Positions 13,232 to 23,790 of a stretch of DNA of 64,000 nt are shown in pieces. Source of the stretch: Hirudinaria manillensis. Taxonomy: Eukaryota; Annelida; Clitellata; Hirudinida; Hirudinidae. Below the pieces are notes generated by a model. It had not been told where the DNA came from. It searched no databases and saw only the letters and a program-made list of their open reading frames with translations. How positions within the stretch are numbered: position 1 is the first letter of the stretch; every line of letters begins with the position of its first letter. The translations under genes were made by a program, and so were the position numbers. The stretch lies in contig CM067537.1 in the NCBI GenBank assembly GCA_034509925.1, positions 8,817,501-8,881,500 of the forward strand, written 5' to 3'.

Positions 13232-16200
13232 CTAAGGTCTGAAATGTTTCAAGATTTTGTTGATGTTCTGCCGTGTACATTTCCTCATCGGGATCCTGAG
13301 CGGTATTTTCGTGACCGGGATTTTCTGAAGGCTTTGCTTGCTCTTGCACTTATTGGCCCCGGATGAATTCGGCTTCTGGAGAGATACTTCTGCATCCTCT
13401 TGGTCACTTTCAAGAGTCGTCTCCCCCAAGTTCGGGAAGTCGTTCATCACTTCATCGAGGTTGAGGTCTTTAGAGGTTGGTTTTAGCTTGGCATCGTCTG
13501 GAATTACGACGATGCAGCAGTCTTCCGCAACTCCAGATTCTCTGTTTCCACCTGGATGGCTTTTTTCCCTTTGTTTGGTTCCTGGGGCATTGCTTTCCAT
13601 GTATTTAGGTTCATGAGGCATTGTTTTTGAAAGCAGCTCCCTATTTTGTTTGGGTTGACTTGTTATGCTCTGATTTGGCAGAGAGCACCTGAACGCCATT
13701 TTATCCCCAAGCACCTTTCCGGTGGCGAATATCATCTGGTTCAGACTAACCAGGCCAAAGCAATTGTTGTTTCTGTTGTTGTTCCTTCCTTTCATGCATT
13801 TCTGATGGTGAAATCTGGAAATGGAGCCGTCATTCTCTCCAGAAGATGCCTCTCTAAAGTCTGTGCTCAAGAACCTTACTGCATGTCTTACTGGGGGTTG
13901 GGAAGCAGAAGTGGCGGTCGTCCGGGTTTTTCGACTTGATTTCGTTCTTGGATCGGACCTGAGGTGTTGCTTGTGCATTTTTATAAAATTGGAAGGCAAG
14001 TCATTCTTTTGGACTCTGGCTTGGTGATGTGAACACCTACAGCTGCAAACTGAAGAATCATTGCTTGCAGCAGATGAGTCTGCCTCTGAATCTTCCAACT
14101 TTTTTGGTTGAGCGGTTCTTTGACCCGCGTAGATGGTAGATGCCAAAATCCTTTTTAGGGCAGCGATCTTTTCAGGTGTACAGTAAGGCTCGCTATCTCC
14201 CTCATCTGGACGTGTTTGTGGCATCTCGCCTTGCACCGGAGTATCAGCCGATGACCTGGAGTTCGAACCATATCCAGTCTTGTTTGTCGGATCACTTATT
14301 CTGCCAGTTTCTTCTTCGTTGATGCTATCTCGACACCCGGCCTCCTCTGCAGACATTATGTTGTTGTTCGAAAATCCCTCGGTCACATCCCCCCTGTTGT
14401 CAAAAATTTGAATTCAACTATTTTTGTATAAAAAAAATATTTCGATATATTGCAACTTGATTGCAGAGGGAATTTTTTTAAATATGAGAAGAAAAACTAG
14501 AAAATTATCTTTTGAGCTGACCATTTTGAGTGGCTGACATTCACGTTTCGACGGAGGTTAGGATTCGAGTCGCTGCTTATCAGATTGACCATGTGTTCAA
14601 ACTTGACGCGTTTTCCTTCCGCATCGTCATCGTGAGCAGATGATAATGGCGATCTGAGGTCCAATGAAGCTGCCAGTGTTTCTCTGAAACTATCAAACAA
14701 ACTGCCTTTGAAAAACTGCAAGATAGACAATCAGGTAGAGTCTTCAATAAACTGATCGATTTGGTGTAATGGCAAAGTATGCAAAAAGGAAATACCACAT
14801 CACAGATATGAAGATGACCAGTAGGATGATGGCCCATGAAATGGAAGCCAAGTACATGAAACGATCTCTCCCTTCAAATATGTTCAATTGTAAATATCTA
14901 GTTGTGCAGTAAGTTATGGATCTATTATTGCTGCAATGACATTTGAATCTGATTCTTTGATTTACTAATCATGGATAAAGAAGCATAAAGTTGAACTCTT
15001 GAAACAGAAGTATCGAATTCAAATCCAGCTTTCATTTCAAAAACAAACAAAAGAACAAAATTACCTCAAAATAACATGATCCTAAATGTTTAATCAAATC
15101 ATTGTGATGCAAGAAAACCATTGGACAACAAAAATATAACCTTAGATATTAACGAGTCCTTAATAATGACTCACATGGAAGAGGGCAATCCCCTGCTAAC
15201 TTGCACTTAAGACTTTCCATGCCGATGACTTCGCTCTCTAAAAAGCATTTCGGACTCAGATCGTCTTCTGATGTGACCTCTCTACACACAAGAGATCTGA
15301 TCCTGGTACCGGCCTTGGCACAACTGGAACTGCAGTTGGTCCACTGCGTCCAATGTTGTCTCAGGACTGGGATGTAGTTAGTTATTATTTATGCGATTTA
15401 TGTACGTAGTTATTAATTATGATAATGGCTTCACTACCCCACAAACTCCCCTACCTTTAAAGTAATTGTAACTGTAACTAGATACTTTTTTGAGTGACTT
15501 TGCCATCACTGCCACTTGGAAATGATGAAATACGTCCCTAGACTAAGAAGAACTGCATTAAAATTAGGTACTAGGGTTTTAGCTCTGCCAGTCAGTAACA
15601 AATTGCATTTCGAGGCAAGTTAAATAACCACAAAGAAGAAATCTCCTTTACTCTTAAGTGGCTCTCCAGAATATACGAAATATGCAGTGGTGGATAACGG
15701 ATCCACGGCCGGAATGGTACCCTTTCCATAGAAGGCTTTCTTTAATTGATTCATGTAGAGTCTTTCCTTTTTCAATATTTCTTCTTTTTTTGCGCTGCGT
15801 TGAATATCAATCGGTTCTAAACCAGACATTGAGGCTCCCTTTCTCGACTTTGAATTCATGAACTGCTGCATCTGAAAATGGCAACCGTTTTTATGGACTC
15901 TTTCTTAATAAACTTTTTGAGATGTATAAGTAAATTATTAACTTGTTTCGATAAATCCTTATATTTCTTGTAAAGTAACCCAGCCTTGTCAGGGAACCCA
16001 ACTTTGTCTGTGCTATATTTGTTCAGGTCCATATCTGTTCAGACATGATCGATATAATAACAAAACTACTTGAATTCCGGAGAATTAAATTAAGATTTAA
16101 CTTGCTAATTAATATTTTCTAACAATTGTGTTTAACCACGTAAGATAATCGTCTTTATAAACTGTTTAGATGCAAATTAACAAACTAACCTACAACACCA

Positions 16201-16292
16201 TCTTCATCGTTAGCCAAGATATTGCGACAGAAAAGCAGCCAAGACAAAATAATTACATTCTTTATTCTCCGAAATCCAACGAATGATCCCAT
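13232..16292 (-). CDS. Single-pass membrane protein with one thrombospondin type-1 domain
   Basis: I cannot assign this to a named gene. Seven exons join in frame: 16292-16190, 16034-15943, 15871-15652, 15366-15175, 14871-14753, 14715-14522 and 14393-13232, encoding 693 residues. Residues 1-28 are a signal peptide with core NVIILSWLLF. A Lys-rich, partly helical segment follows. Residues ~140-202 are a TSP1 repeat (HWTQWTNCSSSC, then RIRSLVCRE, later KCKLAGDCP) with six cysteines. A strong transmembrane helix (ISWAIILLVIFISVMWYFLF) lies at about 210-233. About 450 cytoplasmic residues follow, low in complexity and rich in Ser, Asn, Lys and Glu, ending NKILKHFRP. The layout resembles THSD1, but I see no sequence match outside the TSP1 repeat. 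One proposed intron (14752-14716) is only 37 bases; the other junctions are conventional. A role as adhesion or guidance receptor is inference. Confidence 0.8.
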
Positions 16293-16629
16293 TTGAAGCA
16301 CAATAGAAAGTTTAGAGACTTTCAACTCAATATCCTAGATGGAGCATTTCCTCATATAAACACCGACAGGTATGAAATCAACAAACATTAATCATTCCAT
16401 TACGTCATTGAAAAGTTGAGCATTCGAAATCGAAACTGGAATTGCAATTCCACCTAAAAGAATTGAATCCATGACATTTTAAATACGGACCATCCAAGAT
16501 TCGATCTTGGAGACAGAAAGTCTGCGTATATTTGTCGAGTTCTTATTTATAGTCAATTACAGATATTAAATCTTTTTTTAATTACCTCCTAAATATCGAG
16601 TCATAATTTCACTCAAAAATGACCTCTCG

Positions 16630-18200
16630 TCACCGCGTAAGAGACAAAGACGTAGCCAACACAACGGCAACCAGTAACAGCAGACAAACGGCGATAATCA
16701 ACTTCCTTTTCGTACACCTCCCAGAAGATCCGACCTATTTGGGGTTGAGAAAAATAAATTAGAACAAATTTAATTTATTTAATACTTAAATTATTTAATA
16801 TTAGATATTTTAAATAAAAACTTTTGAACCAATTTTAATCTCACTGGAATGAGATGCAAAGCTTGCATGGCCAGACTCCCTGCGCTGACTGAAGAAAATG
16901 AATTTTGCCGAATTATTTAAATATTTCATTTTAAATATCGATAGCGTTTATGTAGAACATTATTAAAAAGTAAAAATCATGCTTAAAAAAGAGATATTTG
17001 ATGAACCTCGAACTTAATTGATCAGAGAAGCCTTATAATCAATAAATTAATACATTATCAATACTTATTAGTAATCCGTGCCATCCAACAAATCATTTAA
17101 ATTTGGAAAAAGGGCATGAAATAACAAACATGCAGAGTGGATCCTGCCATTTAATCCCGGCTCGATGTCCCATGGTTTGATTAACGAAGTATTTCGACTC
17201 GATTCTATCATGTCTTCCAACTCTTTTATATCCCTTGGATTATAAATTTTACAAGTTGTCCTCTATATGTGAATAATGACCCTCAGCATTTAATTGGGGT
17301 AATTAAGCGTCGCCAAATATTTTATCTTATTTCAGTTTTTAATTAGGAACGGCTTACTTTTGAATCCAAGTCGACAGTTCAAAATTCTTTACGACCAAGT
17401 ATCTGATACCAAACTTCTTGTCGCTGGTTGGATGGACTGGCAAACCGGTTTTTATCAGAAGAATCTGATTGGAGGCTGTGATCAATTAATAATAACATTT
17501 TATAAATTAGTTAATCCATTACTTTTTGCAATGCTTCAGTTGTTCAGACCATTATTATAAGACCAAGCTATTTTTTTTTTAATTTAAATTCTAAATTTCC
17601 TAAAAACATCTCACGAAATTTTTGCGAGTGCATGTAGTTCTGGATCCGATATTCGAGCCTCAAGATGTTCAGTAAATATTCAAAGCAGCAGACCAAATCG
17701 TTGATTGCTCTTTCCACGCCTCCAGTCTTTCCTTTCAAAGTGCCCCTTGTTTTAGCATAAATATTTAACAGTAATTATTTTTGTATTTTGGGTTAATGAT
17801 ATTGTTTTTAAATTATTTCCATTCGCACGATATAACTTTTTGTCCGATTCTAGATATTGGTAAGAGAGTTCAACCATTTATCCAGCTCTTATTTTCATTG
17901 TAACTATGAGTCATTATCAGCCACTAGCTTTCATCACTTATAATTATTTATAGCACCTTAAATACCAGTTACAAATTTTTGCTTTTATTTATTTATTTAA
18001 CGTTTAATTAAATACAAAAAAAAACATCTCTACCTAGTCGAAAAGTCGCAGAGTAAAGCCATAGAATTCCTAGCCAATTGCATCAAGTTTTTTCTTTTTC
18101 TGGACATCAAGTATTTGGCGTCAACCCCTTGACTGGTGCATCCCAAATTGATGACCAGCATCCGGTAAACTGCAGAACTCCGGTAGAACTGCTTTACCAG
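16630..18200 (-). CDS. RGS7/RGS9-binding-protein family member (R7BP/R9AP-like), first exon not located
   Basis: R7BP and R9AP anchor R7-family RGS proteins to membranes and so tune G-protein deactivation in neurons and photoreceptors. Six exons join in frame: 18200-18034, 17745-17615, 17475-17358, 17260-17130, 16888-16845 and 16734-16630 (232 codons with stop). Helical segment LVKQFYRSSAVYRMLVINLG aligns with the LVQEF...LYRELVISIG stretch of R7BP. INDLVCCFEYLLNI matches its next helix, and RDIKELEDMIESS the late coiled region. The C-terminus has a basic patch (RCTKRK) then a hydrophobic helix LIIAVCLLLLVAVVLATSLS ending SLTR, as in the R9AP tail anchor. Exon 17260-17130 could instead read through to a stop at 17068, which would remove the anchor. 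The start is unclear: an ATG at 18406 with a weak GTGCTG donor would add only MIGQPT. Family call is by eye and moderately sure. Confidence 0.7.
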
Positions 18201-18821
18201 CTTGGATTTTTATTGGTTATATAATATTAGTATAATTTTACTAATATTACACTATTAATTATACTAATATTATTAATAATATATATATATATTTTTAAAT
18301 TATTGTTTTTAATTGAAAGATCTTTTAGACGAGGTGAAGTGGCATTTTTTTCATCGAGTTATTTTATTAGTATGGCTATCATCAGCACGGTTGGTTGTCC
18401 TATCATGTTAATTTAAAAAAAAAATAAATTAAAAATAATTATAGCGATAATTTATGGAAAAAAATGTTATGAATTAGTTATTATTAATTATACATCAATA
18501 ATATTATATATTATTTATACGCTGTTAGAAAGTTTAGGCCTGTCTGAATACCTATGCCGTTTCAATAATGGACCAGCATCATTAGCCTAACAGCAGGTGT
18601 AGAACTTTCAGTGCTCTATTTCATAAAATAAATCAACATTTTTAAAAAAATTTCGCAAATCGACAAAAATGGCTTTTTAGACACTGAATTTTAAAATTTT
18701 ATTTCATTTTCTTAACAATTCCAAATTAATTATTATAAAGAGATAATAATGCCAACAACATCAATTATTCAAAGTCCAGGCCATTACAATATTATTTACA
18801 TTTTGGCTTGTTATAAAACTG

Positions 18822-19040
18822 ATGCCAGTAATTGATAATGTCAGCGCACCTCCTACCTTTTGTCTGCAATCGAAAGTGGCTAATTTAAAACCAAAACGTG
18901 TCGTCGAAATCGGTTTGGAAATTCAACAAGATAAGAGGCAGATGGAAAGGCAAATAGTCCTAAATGTTAAGATCCACAACGTTTGCAATGCATCAGTTCA
19001 AATTGCAACCTTCGTTTGTAATAAAAATAAAAATAAATAA
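18822..19040 (+). CDS. Uncertain small open frame, 72 residues
   Basis: An ATG-started frame with a non-repetitive, charged middle (KPKRVVEIGLEIQQDKRQ) ends in an AAT-rich tail containing AATAAA-like sequence. I find no relative. It lies between two minus-strand genes and could be chance or one exon of a plus-strand gene. Confidence 0.2.
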   Translation: MPVIDNVSAPPTFCLQSKVANLKPKRVVEIGLEIQQDKRQMERQIVLNVKIHNVCNASVQIATFVCNKNKNK

Positions 19041-19159
19041 AAATAAATAAAATAAATAACCGTTCGTCTGATTTTCTTCTCCAGTTACAAGCGAAGGTCG
19101 CGCTTGTGGCGCTACATAAATCACTCGTAATTCTCATCATCAATCTAATTGTTTGAGTT

Positions 19160-19516
19160 TTAATTAGTTGCATGTTTCAGTGCATCTATCCTTTGTTGTC
19201 TCGCTAATTTGAGAATTCTAAGAATTTCTGCCTCAAAAAACTTATTTGTGGCATCTTCAGATGAAATCCTTAAAATTTCCTCCGTAATTAAGCTTTTAAA
19301 ATCTTAAATTCTGCTAACGAAGTGGTCATAATAAATACAATGTTTTAAAGCAAAATGAAGTAAAAAGCGAATTATATTGTTTAAGCTTTTACGTACCTTG
19401 ACTTTTTCACCTTTGAGAAATTTCTTAAATTCTTTTTCCTCCGAGAGCTTCATGGTAGCTCCATCTTCATCAAAACTGTCTCGTTCTTTTATCGAAGCAA
19501 TTCCTCCAGTAGACAT
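19160..19516 (-). CDS. Unrecognised small charged protein, 82 residues, two exons
   Basis: Exon 1 (19516-19411) encodes MSTGGIASIKERDSFDEDGA and more. Exon 2 (19302-19160) encodes a helical, charged remainder (FKSLITEEILRISSEDATNK, then ILKLARQQRIDALKHATN). The donor is GTGAAA at 19410 and the acceptor follows TTTAAG; with these sites the frame closes exactly in phase 1. A second GT 3' of it (GTACGT) gives a stop and is less likely. There is no signal peptide or membrane helix; the whole chain looks like one or two amphipathic helices. The composition is protein-like rather than repeat-driven. The start is 517 bases from the ARMC7 start on the other strand. I do not recognise the family. Confidence 0.5.
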
Positions 19517-20033
19517 TGTAATTTCGTATAATACGATGTAATTAGATCTCAATGGAAAAAAATTAAACTTTTGTTAAGACTCGCATGAGGTCTTTAAAAA
19601 TGGAATTTCTAGTGGTTGCAAATTACTTCGTGTCTCGCCAACAGAATTGGCTTTCCATTATTAACTTTCGATAAAGAATGTTTAATCACTTCTTTGCGTG
19701 ACGTCTCAGCGACATCGCCATGAGAACAGAGCAGGCGTCGTCTTGAAAAATGTCCTCAACTAGCTTAATTGGCTTGCCGGCATAGGTAAGAATATGGAAA
19801 TCATTCTTAATGATCAAAATTATTTTTCTGCACAAAATTACTACTTTTAAAAATCTTTGCCATTTTAAAATCTGTATCTCAAATTTACGAGTGTTTTTGT
19901 ACTTTTAAATTTTCTTTTGGCGAAGTTTGTTTACAAACTGCAATACTGTTTTGGATCATACGTTGAGCAGAAGGATTTTCTAAAATTTACAGCTAAAACA
20001 AAATTTGTGAATAAAGTAACCACAAATAGCTAG

Positions 20034-21266
20034 ATGTTTAGCACTAAAGAATGGCTAGATAAGCGTACGGGTCCACACGGGATCGGTAGGCTTCCGCATT
20101 TGCAGTCACTAGTGTCAGAATTTCAAGAAACAGCTAATGAGGGTTAATAGTTCATATGGTCTAGATGTGATTGCAAGTTCCTCTAAATAAGTGTATTAGA
20201 TTATCACACTTTCTCAAATATCTAATTTTCTTTGCAGAGGCTAAGCTTGAAATAGCTGCAAATTTGGCAAATTTTTGCTATGATCCCATTAATTACGAAT
20301 ATCTCAAAATATTAAATGTTGTGGACTTGTTCCTAGGTTTGATTAGATTTACTCTCCAGCTTTTTAGCAAGAAAATTTGCTGACAATCTCAATTTCATTT
20401 CTAGATTGCCTTACAGAAAACAATGAACGACTTGTTAAATTTGCAATGGCTGGTTTGTGCAATATAATTCTAGGTACTTACATTTTTATAACATGTTAAT
20501 GACATTTTCTTTGGAATATTTATTTTTGGCTTTATGATTATAAGATAACAATGTCAGGGATGACATCATGAGGAGCGAGGGTTTGATGTTAATAACAGAT
20601 TGTTTAAACAGGTAATAAGTTATAAAGCCTACATTTTAACAAAATAATTAAAACATGTTTTTGAAAAATGGTCTCCTAAATTATGATGATTATATGAAAT
20701 TAAATATTGTATTCTAGATCAGATGAGGAAATATTGTTATCAACCTTGACCACCATATATTATCTTCTTCCACTGCCCAATACAATAGGTCGGCAAGTTT
20801 GTGAACTCATCAACTATTTAAGTTTTAAGAATGAATGCAAACTCACCTATTTATAAGTCTATGAAAGTTGTAAAAGAATGATCCATATAATAATAGTTCG
20901 AAGATATTTTCATAATTTGATGCTGTAGCATCTTATAACGGTTTTAGATTAGATGATCTCTTAATTTTAGCGATCTTATTCCACGTTTCTGCAGATGCCA
21001 GCACCAGAAACCTCATAGTTTCAAGAGTTTGCGGCCTCTCCAAGTCAAGCAACATCAGGATTTCTAATCTTGCCAATTTAATTGTGAGATTAAAATATAA
21101 ATTTAAGTTAAAATTCGAACACAAACGAAAATTAATTTTTTTCATAGACGGTATGCTTACGTTTTTATTTGCGTTTTCAGATGGCGCAAGTGTGAAATTC
21201 TGTTACCGCGACAAAACAGCTTTACAAGAAAAAAGTGATTTGTCGCAACCGTTGCTTCCGAAATGA
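20034..21266 (+). CDS. ARMC7: Armadillo repeat-containing protein 7
   Basis: Six exons join in frame: 20034-20142, 20238-20336, 20405-20473, 20545-20611, 20718-20788 and 20995-21266 (228 residues). ARMC7 is a small, widely conserved armadillo protein that in vertebrates has been associated with spliceosomal factors; its role is poorly known. Diagnostic stretches are [57 protein letters not shown] and MAGLCNIIL, then the segment ending [12 protein letters not shown]. Up to that point the length matches vertebrate ARMC7. The C-terminal ~60 codons (basic, then [15 protein letters not shown]) have no counterpart that I know. They may be real or may hide a 30-base retained segment bounded by GT and AG at 21148-21177 that keeps the frame either way. 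An AATAAA follows the stop at 21273. Confidence 0.88.
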
Positions 21267-21439
21267 TTTAAAAATAAACGCTAAAAAAATGGAAATCATT
21301 TTTGTTCTTTGAGATACGGAGGGAGAGCCGATAGTAACTTCGAGGCCGGTAATAGCATAAGTGTTCGGGCTACCTGTACTCTGTCGAGACATTAAGCTTT
21401 TCCATTTTCGTTTTTTTCGGTCGAGCGGTTTTTCGCCCC

Positions 21440-22674
21440 ATGTCTGTAGGATATCTCAAGTTTACGTTTAGCTCTTTTTCCGCCTGGTGGCTGCTTTACC
21501 TTTCGGTATTCAAGTTGGTACCAAGAGAACGTTTCCGGGTCGCCCGGAAAAGCAGCGTGGAAGAGTTCTACTGTCGAATTGTCACGCTATTCCATGCGTT
21601 GCTTGTGGTGGTCCTTTCCATTTCGTCAGTTTTTATTAACCAAACTTGGCCATTCCGTGAACCTGGTGAGTCACGCACCAATTTGAAGACGAGTTATTTT
21701 GGCAGCTGTTTACACTTAATGGCTAATTCGTTGAAAATTAGTAATAATTGAAGTGTATTTAATTTGTATTTAGCTGGGCAAAATTTAGCTGTGCAGGATG
21801 GAATTTGCATTTGTTCAATTGGATACTTTCTCTTTGATTTGAGTTGGTGCTTGTACCACAGAACTGAAGGTGAGTGAATGAGTAAAGTGAATACTTGTCC
21901 AAGTGAAATAGTCAATGCTGAAAACTTGCTTTGTTTGCCTTTATATTGCATGCACATTGAACACATTAGTCCATATATCTATTGCAAGACCTTTGAGCAG
22001 AAATACATTTCTTTGCAGGTGCGTTTATGCTGTTCCACCACCTCATCTCCATTACATGTTTTGCCACGTCACTGTTCAGAGGAATCTATGGAGACGAGGT
22101 CACGGCCATCTTGTTTGCCACGGAACTCACAAATCCACTCCTTCAGCTCAGATGGTTTCTGCTGAACGTCTCTTTGAACAAGCCAAGAGAGTCAAAAGCC
22201 TTTCCGACCACAAAGAGGAAACTTTCCGAGTGCGATTTTGAATTCATCGAAAAGGATGATGTCGGCCAGGAGAAAGAAGAGCGTGTCGAAGAAGAAACCG
22301 GGAACGCCTCTCAGGCCCTCGGCAATAAACACGTTGAGGAGAATGGCCTCGAAACTAAAGAAAACAATTCGAGGGAGGCACTTAATGATCTCAGAACAAC
22401 AACTGCAGCTAGAACTCCAATGCAGCCCCTCCCAAAGGAGAAGAGACTCGACATTGTCGTGGTCGACATACTGTTCTTCTCCCTCTTCACCGTCATGAGG
22501 GTGATCCTGGGCACCATATACTTTGGCATTTACCAGAGCAGCTCGAGTCCAGATATCCTGGCCAGGTTGGGAGCCACCGTCATCTACGCGATCGGTATCA
22601 TTTTCTGGTTCCGCATGATCGGCTACCTGTCCAACAACTACTTCGGTTCCTCGACTCAATCCGCCGAGAAGTAA
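21440..22674 (+). CDS. TLCD5: TLC domain-containing protein 5 (TMEM136)
   Basis: TLCD5 is a multi-pass membrane protein of the TRAM/LAG1/CLN8 superfamily; its activity is unsettled. Three exons join in frame: 21440-21665, 21774-21869 and 22019-22674 (325 residues). Family landmarks are FYCRIVTLFHALLVVVLSIS, QTWPFREPG, SIGYFLFDLSWCLYHRTEG, MLFHHLISITC (the conserved His pair of the TLC fold) and LFATELTNPLLQLRWFL. The last helices are LDIVVVDILFFSLFTVMRVI and LGATVIYAIGIIFWFRMIGY. Between LRWFLLNV and LDIVVV there are about 85 extra polar, Glu/Lys-rich residues (about 22171-22440) absent from the human protein, which accounts for most of the length difference (325 versus about 245). The neighbour TMED2 is convergent. 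Confidence 0.93.
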
Positions 22675-23790
22675 ATCACCTCCCTTCAAAACCATGTCAC
22701 CACTGTTGCCTCACTTCCTGCACTGCTTGCGAACATTCTCTTTTTTTTGTTTATTTCGTTCGATTGTCTTACTCGTCACTGAGGCACAAGTTGCCTAAGG
22801 TTCTCTATGCATCTGATCATTTTTTTAGGTGATATTTAGGCTTCGGTTTCTATTACAAAATGGAACAAAAGGTACGATTTCTATTTGGAATGAACAAATA
22901 CGCTAAAAATGGCCCGTTTAACCCTGTTTTTAGAAAACAAATCTACCTGCTTTGTCGTCTGACTCATAATTTAAAATTTTTTCTTTTTGAAAGACATGTT
23001 CAGCAATCAATACTTCGCCAGCTCGTTAGAACATTTCCAATGCTTCAATAGTGGCAAAATAAAACAGATTAAGGACTTGAAATACCACAAGTTCCAGGTC
23101 CAGGGATGAATTGAGGGCGTTCAGGAGGAAGCGATCAAAAATGGTGATGGTGAAAAGATTGTGGAAATATTCCGATGGTTAAGAATGGTGACGGTGAAAA
23201 TCCCAAACCCCAGTTCTGACAGTAACCCTCAACCTAAACCTAGCCCCAGCTCTAACCCTAAACCAGTGATTGGAAGTAATCAATCATGGTTGGAAGTGAT
23301 CAATCGCGATCGGTTTGTTAGAAAATTACAATCTAATAACATTCCAAGTGTGGATTTAGCCAAAAACACTAACTGTGTTTACGTTTATTTTCATCCAAAA
23401 CAATAATAATTTATTGTTTCCGATTCAACACGGTCTAATACCACGTTGGGCATCCGACCCGGCCCTTCCAAACCAGGCCTTGAGGTCATTCAAAACACTC
23501 AAACTCACCAGCACCAACATCAGCTGACAAACTATCAAGACAAAGACAAAGAAGAGTCACAGCACTCGACATTAATCGGACGGGGGCCACGACTCGCTGT
23601 TCGGTCGCCAACGCCACGTCGCAATCAATCAGCCACGCACCATCCAATTAAATTAACACAGTTGTAGAAAAAAAAGGATCAGCCAATAGGGAGAAGGGGA
23701 ATCAGTGTCTCGAATAAACGCAAGCATCCGAGATAAAAGCGCACGAAAATATATCGACACTAGACGGCAGACGTCCGCTCGTCCCCTCTT
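22675..23790. other. Convergent spacer between TLCD5 and TMED2
   Basis: This is 3' flanking DNA of both genes. It has short open frames without homology, two copies of an AATGGTGAYGGTGAAAA-type unit (about 23138 and 23185), and a patch at about 23210-23265 built from CCCTAA-like pieces (CTAACCCTAAACC is the best). No gene is seen. Confidence 0.4.
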
